In this document: in pieces, positions 1 to 6,302 of the stretch
Layout of the letters: every line of letters begins with the position of its first letter
How positions within the stretch are numbered: position 1 is the first letter of the stretch
Assembly (NCBI GenBank): GCA_019422905.1
Contig: JAHZCM010000085.1
Span: 1 to 8,571, forward strand
Direction: 5' to 3'
Origin: Oscillospiraceae bacterium
GTDB taxonomy: Bacteria > Bacillota > Clostridia > Oscillospirales > Acutalibacteraceae
Length of the DNA: 8,571 bases
Notes under the pieces: model-generated
What the model saw: only the letters and a program-made list of their open reading frames with translations
Databases searched by the model: none
What the model was told of the DNA's origin: nothing
Position numbers and translations under genes: made by a program

Positions 1-1
1 C

Positions 2-805
2 TTCGGCTTCATCGGCCCAAACGGCGCGGGCAAATCCACCACCATCCGCACTCTGCTGGGATTGATCCGGCCGACTTCGGGAACCGCTCTTATACACGGT
101 CTGGATATCGTCCGGGATAAGAAAGCGCTTCTTGCCCGGGTGGGCTACCTGCCTTCCGAGGCGGCGTTCTATCCCGGAATGCGGGTGCGGGACATCCTGA
201 AGCTGTCCGCGGATCTGCGAAAAAAAGATTGCAGGGAGGCCTCCGCCCGGCTCTGCGAGCAGCTCCAGCTCGATACGGAGCGAAAGGTGGAGGAGCTCTC
301 TTTCGGCAACCGAAAAAAAGCCGCCATTGTCTGCGCCCTGCAGCATGACCCATCGCTGCTGATCCTAGATGAGCCCACAAGCGGCCTGGATCCCTTGATG
401 CAAAGGGCGTTTTTCGATATCCTCCGGGAGCGGAACGAAGCCGGCGCCACGGTGTTCCTGTCCAGCCATATTTTGTCGGAGGTTCAGCGCAATTGCACCA
501 GAGCGGCCATTATCCGGGCGGGAAAAATCATCGCCTGCGACAGTGTGAAAGCGCTGGCAGAGACCGGCGCAAAGCGGGTCAGCGTTCGCGGTGCGGTGGA
601 TTTGACCCGGCTTTCCGGCGTACGCGATATACAGACGTCGACAGACGGCATGAGTTTTCTCTATAGCGGCGATATAAACGCCCTGCTTTCCGTGCTTTCC
701 GGCAGTCACATTGAAGATTTATCTGTTTCCGAACCGGATTTGGAAGAGATCTTCCTGCATTATTACGAGGATGGAGGTACAGAAAATGACCATTTTGAAG
801 CATGA
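2..805 (+). CDS. ABC transporter ATP-binding protein (5' end cut off by the window)
   Basis: ATPase subunit of an ABC-2-type exporter, acting on the inner face of the membrane with the permease encoded next. The frame is open from base 2, so the start lies outside the window; about 267 residues are visible, and the family's usual near-300 length suggests roughly 25-30 are missing. Walker A (GPNGAGKST) is at 14-40. The signature is the variant LSFGNRKK near 296-319 instead of LSGGQ, a form common in this exporter group. Walker B plus D-loop (LLILDEPTSGLD) starts near 356, and the switch histidine is in LSSHILSE near 461-484. The C-terminal part after about base 590 is the small variable domain ending in EPDLEEIFLHYY, typical of CcmA/NatA-like ATPases. 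It overlaps the permease gene by 20 bases. All catalytic motifs are intact. The substrate cannot be told; drug, peptide or ion export are all possible. Confidence 0.95.
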   Translation, partial: FGFIGPNGAGKSTTIRTLLGLIRPTSGTALIHGLDIVRDKKALLARVGYLPSEAAFYPGMRVRDILKLSADLRKKDCREASARLCEQLQLDTERKVEELSFGNRKKAAIVCALQHDPSLLILDEPTSGLDPLMQRAFFDILRERNEAGATVFLSSHILSEVQRNCTRAAIIRAGKIIACDSVKALAETGAKRVSVRGAVDLTRLSGVRDIQTSTDGMSFLYSGDINALLSVLSGSHIEDLSVSEPDLEEIFLHYYEDGGTENDHFEA

Positions 806-1577
806 ATTGAAGCAGGGAACGCTGTCTTTTGTCATCTGGACCGGCTCCATCGCCTTTCTCCTGATGATCTGTGTTTTTTTGTTCCCGGAAATGAAAGAGG
901 AAATGAACGCAGCAGGCAATGTGTTTGCTTCCATGGGCAATTTTTCCGCTGCGTTTGGTATGGACCGGCTGAATTTTGGCACGCTGACGGGCTTTTACGC
1001 CATTGAATGCGGCAACGTGCTGGGTTTGGGCGGTGCGTTCTACGCCGCTCTGATCGGCATTGCATCGCTCTCCAAGGAAGAAAAAAACAGGACGGCGGAG
1101 ATTTTGCTGACACACCCGATATCCAGAAGCCGCATCATCACGGAGAAGCTGGCTGCGGTCACGGTACAGATCATTGCCATGAACGCGGTCATTCTTGCCC
1201 TGTCTCTTTCTTCCATTATGATAATCGGCGAAGGCATCCCGTGGAAAGAGGTGCTGCTGATACACCTCGCCTACCTGCTGCTGCAGGTCGAGCTGGCGGG
1301 CCTTTGCTTCGGCATTTCCGCGTTTCTCCGCAGGGGCAGTCTCGGCGCGGGCCTCGGCTTCGCCGCGATCCTGTACTTTTTAAATCTGATCGCCAACATG
1401 ACAGACGATATGAAATTCTTGAAGTTCATCACGCCGTTCGGCTATTGTGACGGCGCGGACATAATCGAAAACGGCAGGCTTGACGCAGCCCTCATCGCCG
1501 TTGGGCTCGGCTTCGCCGCTGCAGCCGTTTTCGTCGGATACCGGCAGTATATCCGAAAGGATATTCAGTCCGGCTAA
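786..1577 (+). CDS. ABC-2 family transporter permease
   Basis: Membrane subunit (263 residues) that pairs with the ATPase just upstream. I chose the ATG at 786 (MTILKHELKQ) because a GGAGG at 773-777 lies 8 bases before it; the frame is open further upstream but has no better start. Hydrophobic segments, by eye, lie near residues 14-33, 70-93, 122-148, 154-179, 186-205 and 232-252, giving the six-helix plan of ABC-2 permeases. Between helices 2 and 3 is a cytoplasmic stretch, SKEEKNRTAEILLTHPISRS, which resembles the coupling region common in this family. The start overlaps the end of the ATPase gene, so the two are probably translationally coupled and made in equal amounts. A strong terminator follows 25 bases after the stop. 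The transported substrate is unknown. Confidence 0.9.
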   Translation: MTILKHELKQGTLSFVIWTGSIAFLLMICVFLFPEMKEEMNAAGNVFASMGNFSAAFGMDRLNFGTLTGFYAIECGNVLGLGGAFYAALIGIASLSKEEKNRTAEILLTHPISRSRIITEKLAAVTVQIIAMNAVILALSLSSIMIIGEGIPWKEVLLIHLAYLLLQVELAGLCFGISAFLRRGSLGAGLGFAAILYFLNLIANMTDDMKFLKFITPFGYCDGADIIENGRLDAALIAVGLGFAAAAVFVGYRQYIRKDIQSG

Positions 1578-1602
1578 ACCGTCGCACGGCAGCGGGTTCA
1601 CA

Positions 1603-1654
1603 AAAAAACAGACGCCAATCGGAGTGCAATCATCCGGATTGGCGTCTGTTTTTT
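1603..1654 (+). terminator. Intrinsic terminator of the ABC exporter operon
   Basis: An 18-base arm at 1603-1620 is exactly repeated in reverse complement at 1637-1654. The outer six pairs are A-T, and the T run at 1649-1654 is the release tract on the + strand. The 16-base loop can fold further with a GGA/TCC extension and one bulged G. The matching A run at 1602-1608 makes it usable on the - strand too, as a back-up stop behind the tRNA gene. Confidence 0.92.
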
Positions 1655-1664
1655 AACTCAAAAT

Positions 1665-1700
1665 AGAAAAAACCTGCGATCGCGTCATGCTGATCGCAGG
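1665..1700 (-). terminator. Intrinsic terminator of the tRNA gene
   Basis: On the - strand a perfect 9-bp stem (1692-1700 with 1673-1681, CCTGCGATC/GATCGCAGG) with a 10-base loop is followed by six T (1672-1667). It begins only two bases after the encoded CCA end of the tRNA, so the transcript has a very short 3' trailer. Confidence 0.9.
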
Positions 1701-1702
1701 TC

Positions 1703-1779
1703 TGGTGGGCCATCAGGGACTCGAACCCCGGACCGACCGGTTATGAGCCGGCTGCTCTGACCAACTGAGCTAATGGCCC
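1703..1779 (-). tRNA. tRNA with CAT anticodon, probably tRNA-Ile2 (lysidine type)
   Basis: A 77-base gene folds as a standard cloverleaf on the - strand: acceptor GGGCCAT/ATGGCCC, D stem GCTC/GAGC, anticodon stem GCCGG/CCGGT with loop CTCATAA, five-base variable loop, T stem CGGGG/CCCTG with loop TTCGAGT, discriminator A, and an encoded CCA. The anticodon CAT is at 1743-1745. Pairs C4-G69 and C5-G68 together with A37 and A38 are the features I recall being used by TilS to recognise the minor isoleucine tRNA, whose C34 becomes lysidine and then reads AUA. It also resembles the Bacillus Ile2 tRNA in its GGCTCATAACC segment. Elongator methionine tRNA is the alternative; the absence of initiator features is clear (1-72 is a G-C pair). 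It has its own promoter and terminator. Confidence 0.93.
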
Positions 1780-1807
1780 GTATGCGCCGCAATCGCGGCC
1801 GTAAATT

Positions 1808-1836
1808 ATCATAGCATAATTTCAGGAGAAATGCAA
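1808..1836 (-). promoter_or_regulatory. Promoter of the tRNA gene
   Basis: On the - strand, -35 TTGCAT (1831-1836), a 17-base spacer and -10 TATGAT (1808-1813). Transcription would begin near 1801, about 20 bases before the mature tRNA 5' end at 1779. Confidence 0.8.
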
Positions 1837-1848
1837 GGACTCCGGATG

Positions 1849-1878
1849 AAAAAGTTGCACAGCATCTGAAAGCTGCAA
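1849..1878 (-). terminator. Weak terminator candidate of the sugar phosphotransferase gene
   Basis: Directly after the stop codon the - strand can form TTGCAGC (1878-1872) paired with GC..TGCAA (1863-1855) around an 8-base loop, with a two-base bulge, followed by C and five T (1853-1849). The stem is short and imperfect, so read-through into the tRNA gene is possible. Confidence 0.45.
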
Positions 1879-3255
1879 TCATTCTATTTCTTCCGCACGC
1901 TTCGATTTTTTAGAAACCGCAGCCGACTTTTCCGCCGAGAAGCCCTCTGTGGATTCCGGCACAAACATGATCTTAACGGTCAAAAGCATCAGTTTGAAAT
2001 CCAACATCAGCGACTGCTTTTCGATATACTGCAGATCCAGCCGCAGCTTATCATAGGGGTTTGTGTTGTACTTGCCGTAAATCTGGGCATAACCGGTCAA
2101 CCCGCCCTTTACGCGCAGGCGATACGCAAATTCCGGAATCTCCCGGGTGTATTCTTCCACATGCTCGATGCGCTCCGGGCGCGGGCCGACAAGCGACATG
2201 TCGCCCTTGATCACATTCAAAATCTGCGGAAACTCGTCGATACGCAACTTCCGGATGATACGTCCCACGCGTGTGATGCGCGGATCATCGGAGCGGCACG
2301 GGATCGATTTGCCCTCTTTTTCCGCATCCACAACCATGCTGCGAAATTTGATGATTTCAAAAACCTTCCCGTTTTTCGTGCAGCGCTTCTGCTTAAAAAA
2401 CACCGGGCCGCGATCCTCCAGCTTAATCGCCAGCGCCGTAATCAGCAGAATCGGCGACATAATCACCAGGCCGATAAGCGAGATGACAAGATCTGTGATG
2501 CGCTTAAACAGATTATACCAGAAGCGCTCGCTGTGATATTCGTACTTCAACAGCGGCGTATCGATCAAATGCCGGGCGCCGAAGCCCTGCATCGTAATTT
2601 CTTCAATCCGCGGCGTGACATACAGGCTTTTTCTGTCCTGCATGCAGTACCACAGCATTTCAGACCGCCGCGCGCCGCGTACCTCATAGAAAATCACCGC
2701 TTCATACGGATCCAACTGTTTTTTCCAGTCTTTTCCCAACTGCTCGTAGGGAATCACCTTTTCCACCCGCAGAATATACTTGAGCTTTTGGAGCTTTTTC
2801 AAAAAAGCCTTCGTGTCCCGCGTGCCGGAAACGATCAGCGTCTTTTCCGGTTTGGAAAATGCCATGGTCATACGCTTGCTGAGAAACGCCCACAAACCCG
2901 CTACAAGGAACTGGCTGCCGACGGTAATCAAGCCGGGCACAAGATTGACATAGTTATGGCGGATCATGCAAAATTCGCCGTACAGCAAAAGATCCGCGAT
3001 GCCAAAGGCCAAAACCTGTGAAAATAAGGTTTCAGCGATGGAAAAATCCGCAATCTTAAAAGCCCGGAATAAATTGCCCAAGGCAGTATAGACAATGATA
3101 TACAGCGCCATTGTAACCGCATAGCCGATACTCCCCAAATCCGAAAAGATTGTCGGGCCGTAATACTGAAACAGTACAATGGCAAAAAAGCCGATCTCAA
3201 GCAGGATAATCGCCGTTTTCGTGACCATAGACAGGATAAACTTCGTATTGTTCAT
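1879..3255 (-). CDS. Polyprenyl-phosphate sugar phosphotransferase (bacterial sugar transferase, WbaP/EPS type)
   Basis: Membrane enzyme (458 residues) that moves a sugar-1-phosphate from a UDP-sugar to undecaprenyl phosphate, the first step in building a surface polysaccharide or glycan. The N-terminal third has about four membrane helices (near residues 12-30, 44-62, 77-95 and 105-125), then a soluble CoA-binding-like domain (about 135-235). The C-terminal bacterial sugar transferase domain (about 248-435) opens with the membrane re-entrant helix (253-277) and shows KFRSM (303-307), the catalytic Asp-Glu pair D340-E341 in RIDEFPQ, VGPRP (356-360) and GLTGYAQ (385-391). A charged tail of about 20 residues follows. 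The ATG at 3255 is preceded in frame by TAG, so no earlier start exists; the ribosome site (AGGA, 13 bases upstream) is poor. It has its own promoter and no other glycan genes nearby. The sugar (glucose, galactose or other) cannot be told. Confidence 0.93.
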   Translation of the reverse strand: MNNTKFILSMVTKTAIILLEIGFFAIVLFQYYGPTIFSDLGSIGYAVTMALYIIVYTALGNLFRAFKIADFSIAETLFSQVLAFGIADLLLYGEFCMIRHNYVNLVPGLITVGSQFLVAGLWAFLSKRMTMAFSKPEKTLIVSGTRDTKAFLKKLQKLKYILRVEKVIPYEQLGKDWKKQLDPYEAVIFYEVRGARRSEMLWYCMQDRKSLYVTPRIEEITMQGFGARHLIDTPLLKYEYHSERFWYNLFKRITDLVISLIGLVIMSPILLITALAIKLEDRGPVFFKQKRCTKNGKVFEIIKFRSMVVDAEKEGKSIPCRSDDPRITRVGRIIRKLRIDEFPQILNVIKGDMSLVGPRPERIEHVEEYTREIPEFAYRLRVKGGLTGYAQIYGKYNTNPYDKLRLDLQYIEKQSLMLDFKLMLLTVKIMFVPESTEGFSAEKSAAVSKKSKRAEEIE

Positions 3256-3294
3256 ACGTGACTACACATCCTGATCAACCTGATATTTTGGGTT

Positions 3295-3323
3295 ATTATA
3301 CCCCTTTGTGCTGCAAAAGTCAA
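3295..3323 (-). promoter_or_regulatory. Promoter of the sugar phosphotransferase gene
   Basis: On the - strand, -35 TTGACT (3318-3323), a 17-base spacer and a perfect -10 TATAAT (3295-3300). Transcription would start near 3288, giving a leader of about 33 bases. The boxes are near consensus, so transcription is probably strong, in contrast with the weak ribosome site. Confidence 0.88.
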
Positions 3324-3364
3324 ATCCGGCCGCAACACGGCCCTTATACCGTCTCATCTTTTCC

Positions 3365-3404
3365 AAAAAAAGACAAAAGGGAACGGCCCGCATGAACCGC
3401 TCCC
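3365..3404 (-). terminator. Intrinsic terminator of the CD1247-like gene
   Basis: On the - strand GGGAGCGG (3404-3397) pairs with CCGTTCCC (3386-3379), one G-U pair, around a 10-base loop. The T-rich release tract follows (3378-3375 and 3371-3365). It lies 17 bases beyond the stop codon and closes the leftward cluster. Confidence 0.88.
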
Positions 3405-3420
3405 TCAACGCACTGTGAAA

Positions 3421-3864
3421 TTATTCCTTTTCGCTGTCGCCTTCGCAGCCGCAGTCTTCGTCATCGAAATCGAATTCCAGATTCTCGCCGCAATTCGGAC
3501 AATCGATGGAGCCTTCCTCCAGCATTTCGCCATTCAGCTGAATCGTATCGCCGCAGCTCGGGCAGGTCACTTCAAAGTAGCAATCGTCTTCGTCGTCCCA
3601 CTCGTCATCCTCATCGTCATAGTCGAAATCGTCGTTCTCATCCAGCTCGTAGAAATCCTCCTCAAGCTCGCCGAGATCCTCGTCGATCTCATCGACCTGA
3701 CCGCTGAGTTCATCGTAGGCGTCCTCCATTTCCTCGACGGAAATGCAAAGGTCGTCCAGAAGATCGACGATCGCGTTGAAGAGCTTCGTCTCCTTCGCAT
3801 TCGGATCCAGCTCCAAGCCCTCCATCAGGCCGCGGATATAGGCTGCTCTCTCAGAATTTGTCAT
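3421..3864 (-). CDS. CD1247-like acidic zinc-ribbon protein of unknown function
   Basis: 147 residues. The first ~40 (MTNSERAAYIRGLMEGLELD onward) match the conserved N-terminal segment that I recall from Clostridia proteins annotated as CD1247 N-terminal domain. Next comes a heptad-like, very acidic stretch (about residues 43-95), then a zinc ribbon with C101-P-S-C104 and C122-P-N-C125, and an acidic tail with two further cysteines (138, 140). By my count 57 of 147 residues are Asp or Glu. I chose the ATG at 3864 over three in-frame ATG or longer starts because the conserved segment begins there and GGTGAT (3869-3874) sits at the right distance, matching the 3' end of 16S rRNA. It follows efp by 99 bases in the same direction with no visible promoter of its own, so it probably depends on efp transcription. 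No function is established; the acidity and ribbon suggest a partner for basic proteins or RNA machinery, which is only inference. Confidence 0.85.
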   Translation of the reverse strand: MTNSERAAYIRGLMEGLELDPNAKETKLFNAIVDLLDDLCISVEEMEDAYDELSGQVDEIDEDLGELEEDFYELDENDDFDYDDEDDEWDDEDDCYFEVTCPSCGDTIQLNGEMLEEGSIDCPNCGENLEFDFDDEDCGCEGDSEKE

Positions 3865-3890
3865 AATCATCACCATATCTTTCCGGATCC

Positions 3891-3904
3891 GCGCCGCGCG
3901 GCGC
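3891..3904. repeat. Perfect 14-base GC palindrome in the CD1247-like leader
   Basis: GCGCCGCGCGGCGC equals its own reverse complement. As RNA it can form a 5-bp GC hairpin with a 4-base loop, 27 bases upstream of the chosen start of the CD1247-like gene. No T run follows it on either strand, so it is not a terminator by itself. Confidence 0.7.
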
Positions 3905-3915
3905 AAATCCTCTGT

Positions 3916-3946
3916 GGAAAAAGCGGTCCGCCGCCTTTTCCGCTTT
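3916..3946 (-). terminator. Weak or conditional terminator between efp and the CD1247-like gene
   Basis: On the - strand a perfect 7-bp stem AAAGCGG (3946-3940) with CCGCTTT (3926-3920) leads into five T (3922-3918). A second fold uses GGAAAAGGC (3941-3933) with GCTTTTTCC (3924-3916), nine pairs with one G-U, and buries the T run. The two folds exclude each other. Termination is therefore probably partial, letting efp transcripts reach the next gene. Confidence 0.5.
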
Positions 3947-3963
3947 CGGCGAAGAACGGCTGC

Positions 3964-4521
3964 TTACGCACGCTCCATGTATTCGCCTGTTCTGGTATCG
4001 ATGCGGATCATTTCGCCCTCGTCGATGAAGAGCGGAACCTTGATCTCCGCGCCGGTCTCCAGCGTAGCCGGCTTTGTTGCGTTTGTGGCCGTGTTGCCCT
4101 TAAAGCCCGGGTCGGTCTGCGTGACCTGAAGCTCGACAAAGTTCGGCGGCTCAACGCCGAAGACGCTGCCCTTGTAGGAAAGCACCTTGCAGACCATGTT
4201 TTCCTTGACAAACTTGAAATTGTCGCCGAGGCTGTCCGGGCCGATCGGAATCATCTCGAAGGTCTCGCTGTCCATGAAATAGTACAGGTCGCCGTCGTTG
4301 TAGCTGTACTCCATATCCTTTCTCTCGATATACGCCGTCGGATACTTATCGTTCGGGTTGAATGTCTTTTCTGTCACAGCGCCGCTGATGACGTTGCGGA
4401 TCTTGGTACGAACAAACGCCGCACCTTTGCCGGGCTTGACGTGCTGAAATTCGATGATCGAATATACATTGCCGTCCATTTCAAACGTAACACCGTTTCT
4501 GAAATCGCCTGCGGTAATCAT
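3964..4521 (-). CDS. efp: Translation elongation factor P
   Basis: EF-P binds the ribosome between the P and E sites and helps peptide bond formation at runs of prolines. The 185 residues are exactly the usual length. The N-terminal KOW-like domain starts MITAGDFRNG and carries the loop HVKPGKGAAFVRTK, in which K32 is the lysine modified in Bacillus-type EF-P. The central OB domain and the C-terminal OB domain follow; the latter holds the conserved GAEIKVPLFIDEGE and IRIDTRTGEYMERA stretches. I chose the ATG at 4521, with GGAGG nine bases upstream, over the in-frame TTG two codons earlier, which would sit only three bases from that site. It has its own promoter and lies behind a YqhT-like peptidase gene, an order also found in Bacillus. 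No EF-P modification gene is in the window. Confidence 0.98.
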   Translation of the reverse strand: MITAGDFRNGVTFEMDGNVYSIIEFQHVKPGKGAAFVRTKIRNVISGAVTEKTFNPNDKYPTAYIERKDMEYSYNDGDLYYFMDSETFEMIPIGPDSLGDNFKFVKENMVCKVLSYKGSVFGVEPPNFVELQVTQTDPGFKGNTATNATKPATLETGAEIKVPLFIDEGEMIRIDTRTGEYMERA

Positions 4522-4553
4522 TGTCAAATACCTCCAAAAGTTTCTTCGAACCT

Positions 4554-4582
4554 ATTGTATAATAGAATTCCTCTTTTTTCAA
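4554..4582 (-). promoter_or_regulatory. Promoter of efp
   Basis: On the - strand, -35 TTGAAA (4577-4582), a 17-base spacer and -10 TACAAT (4554-4559), giving a start near 4547 and a leader of about 26 bases with GGAGG at 4531-4535. No terminator is visible between the peptidase stop (4618) and this promoter, so efp may also be read from upstream. Confidence 0.82.
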
Positions 4583-4617
4583 GAAGAAATCCACCGGTTT
4601 CTCAATTTTCTGCGAAA

Positions 4618-5697
4618 TTACAGGATAATAAGCTCCTTCGGGGAGTGCGTGAGATTTCTGCAACCGTCCTCCGTGACGACGATCATATCCTCAATGCGCA
4701 CGCCGCATTTGCCCGGAATATAGATACCCGGCTCCACCGTGATAACCATGCCCGGTTCCGTCACGGTCGTGTCCAGCTTGGAGAAGCGGGGCCACTCGTG
4801 AATCTCAAAGCCGACGCCGTGACCGAGGCCGTGGCCGAACGTGCCGGGATACGGCGTTTCAATGATATCGCGCGCAACCTTATCGACATCGCAGCAGCGC
4901 ACGCCGGCGTGAACCGCGTCGATCGCGGCGAGCTGCGCCTTGAGCACCGTGTTGTAGATTTCCTTCTGCTCGTCGCTGACGTAGCCCAGCGCGACCGTGC
5001 GGGTCATGTCGGAATGATAGCCGCGAAGCCTTGCGCCGGTGTCCATCGTGATGAGGTCGCCTTTTTTGATCTTTGTGTCGCCCGGAATGCCGTGGCACTG
5101 AGAGCCGTTCGCGCCGGTGACGACGATTGGGTCAAACGCGTTGCCGTCCGCGCCCTGCTTGCGCATGAAGAATTCGATTTCCAGCGCGATTTCGCGCTCG
5201 GTAACGCCCTCGCGGATATACGGGAGGATATGCTCGAAGGTCGCGTCCGTAATCGCCTGCGCGTCGCAGATCTTCTGAACCTCTTCCTCACTCTTTGTGA
5301 TGCGCTGTGCACGGATCGCATCGTCCAGCGTCGTGTCCAGCACCGCCTCGGCGCCGCACGCCGCACAGAGCTTCTCAAAGCGCTTGGCCTGTCCGTAGGG
5401 CAACGTGGAATACTCCATATACACATTCGAGATGCCGTGCTTTTTCAAAAGCGCCTGAATCGAATCGTTCAGAGACGTGAACTCGGCAACCTCCACGTCC
5501 TGCGCCTTGGCACGCGCAGCCTCCGCATAGCGGAAATCGAGGATATAATATGCCTTCTCCGCTGTGAGCAGCAGCGCGCCGTCTGTGGACGGGAACGCCG
5601 TGAGATAGTACAGGTTGGTTTCGGAAACGACAAGCGCCGCTTTCTTTGCGTCGCCGCCGATGACCCTTTGGGTCAGCCGCTCAATGGGTGTGCTCAT
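4618..5697 (-). CDS. yqhT: Xaa-Pro peptidase, M24 family (YqhT/PepP-like)
   Basis: Cytoplasmic metallopeptidase (359 residues) that releases the residue before a proline. The N-terminal creatinase-like domain covers about residues 1-130 and the pita-bread catalytic domain 135-359. All five metal ligands of M24 enzymes are present with normal spacing: D219 (MDTGA), D230 (HSDMTRT), H293 (GHGLGHGVG), E322 (TVEPGIY) and E336 (RIEDM); H300 in FEIHEWP fits the second catalytic histidine. The C-terminus THSPKELIIL matches the ending I recall for Bacillus YqhT. I chose the ATG at 5697 (MSTPIERL) because GGTGATC and AAGGA lie just upstream; the frame is open 20 codons further without a site. It overlaps the end of yqeG by 17 bases, so translation is probably coupled. 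Dipeptidase (PepQ-like) versus aminopeptidase activity cannot be separated from sequence alone. Confidence 0.94.
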   Translation of the reverse strand: MSTPIERLTQRVIGGDAKKAALVVSETNLYYLTAFPSTDGALLLTAEKAYYILDFRYAEAARAKAQDVEVAEFTSLNDSIQALLKKHGISNVYMEYSTLPYGQAKRFEKLCAACGAEAVLDTTLDDAIRAQRITKSEEEVQKICDAQAITDATFEHILPYIREGVTEREIALEIEFFMRKQGADGNAFDPIVVTGANGSQCHGIPGDTKIKKGDLITMDTGARLRGYHSDMTRTVALGYVSDEQKEIYNTVLKAQLAAIDAVHAGVRCCDVDKVARDIIETPYPGTFGHGLGHGVGFEIHEWPRFSKLDTTVTEPGMVITVEPGIYIPGKCGVRIEDMIVVTEDGCRNLTHSPKELIIL

Positions 5698-6235
5698 GAT
5701 GATCACCATTCCTTTTGAAATTTGTACCGGTTTCACCGCCGGCCTGCAACGGCGCATAATGCGGCCTGAGAAAACGCTCCAGCCGGCGCTTAAAGCGAAC
5801 CGTCGCCGCCGGATCCGGTGCTATGGGGTCGAGCAGTACAGAGCGCATGCCGCACAGGTTCGCGCCGAGAATATCCGTAAAAATCTGGTCGCCGACGACA
5901 AGGCATTCCCGAACCCGGACACCTGCGAGCCGTTTTGCACGCAGATAGCCAAACGGCGAAGGCTTACAGGCAAACGAAATATACGGCAGGTTAAACTGGG
6001 CTGCAAACGGCGCCACACGCTTTTTGTAATTGTTTGAAACCACAATCAACCGGATCTCTGAAGCAGAAATCCGCCGTGTCCATTCGAGCACGCCCTCAGA
6101 AGGGGTCTGGGAGCCGTGAGCGGACATGGTATTGTCCACATCCAGTACGATGGCCCGAATGCGCATCGCATGAAGCATCTCCGGCGTAATCTCCGTTACA
6201 CGGTGCAGCGTACCGGTCGGTTTGAATAAGGCCAC
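5681..6235 (-). CDS. yqeG: YqeG-family HAD (type IIIA) phosphatase
   Basis: Small cytoplasmic HAD-superfamily hydrolase, 184 residues, with no separate cap domain. Motif I is D32-V-D34-N-T, motif II is the serine in VVSNN (S67), motif III is the lysine in CKP (K91), and motif IV is GDQIFTD (D116, D121). This pattern and the opening LFKPTGTLHRVTEITPEML are those of YqeG, a conserved Firmicutes protein; its substrate is not securely known to me. I chose the GTG at 6235 because GGGAG (6244-6248) lies 8 bases upstream and the family starts near here; a longer ORF begins at 6316 but would run into the rpsU terminator region. It overlaps the peptidase gene by 17 bases. No clear promoter lies between it and the rpsU terminator, so it may rely on read-through from rpsU. 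Confidence 0.9.
   Translation of the reverse strand: MALFKPTGTLHRVTEITPEMLHAMRIRAIVLDVDNTMSAHGSQTPSEGVLEWTRRISASEIRLIVVSNNYKKRVAPFAAQFNLPYISFACKPSPFGYLRAKRLAGVRVRECLVVGDQIFTDILGANLCGMRSVLLDPIAPDPAATVRFKRRLERFLRPHYAPLQAGGETGTNFKRNGDHHEHTH
5701..5714 (-). promoter_or_regulatory. Extended ribosome binding site deciding the peptidase start
   Basis: On the - strand AAGGA (5714-5710), two bases, then GGTGATC (5707-5701) and ATC before the ATG at 5697. Together they resemble the full anti-Shine-Dalgarno complement AAGGAGGTGATC with two bases inserted or one GG changed. The site lies inside the last codons of yqeG. Confidence 0.7.
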
Positions 6236-6268
6236 TTCATCCTCTCCCGTCTGATACAGAGTGCAATA

Positions 6269-6283
6269 TCCGGCGCAGCCGGA
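6269..6283. repeat. Small GC hairpin upstream of yqeG
   Basis: TCCGGC and GCCGGA form a perfect 6-bp stem with a 3-base loop, in the 67-base gap between the rpsU terminator and the yqeG start. No T run follows on either strand. It could stabilise the 5' end of a processed yqeG transcript, which is inference. Confidence 0.5.
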
Positions 6284-6302
6284 TGAATCCAGGCGTTTAC
6301 AC

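Noticed and set aside
579..1265. A 228-codon frame on the - strand
   Set aside because: Antisense to the ABC ATPase and permease genes, which have intact motifs; no domain is visible in the shadow frame.
1603..1700. Neighbouring inverted repeats as a mobile element or CRISPR remnant
   Set aside because: The two hairpins are unrelated in sequence and each has a T run on the correct side of a gene end, so terminators explain them fully. I saw no transposase, direct repeat pairs or repeat-spacer pattern anywhere in the window.
1703..1779. tRNA 3' end as a phage or island attachment site
   Set aside because: No integrase gene and no second copy of the tRNA 3' end within the window.
2161..3021. 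A 286-codon open frame on the + strand
   Set aside because: Antisense to the sugar phosphotransferase, with a His/Arg/Gln-rich shadow composition and no domain.
3415..5718. A 767-codon open frame on the + strand
   Set aside because: It lies antisense to three securely identified genes (CD1247-like, efp, peptidase) and across their intergenic gaps, has no recognisable domain, and has a composition expected from reading GC-rich codons backwards.
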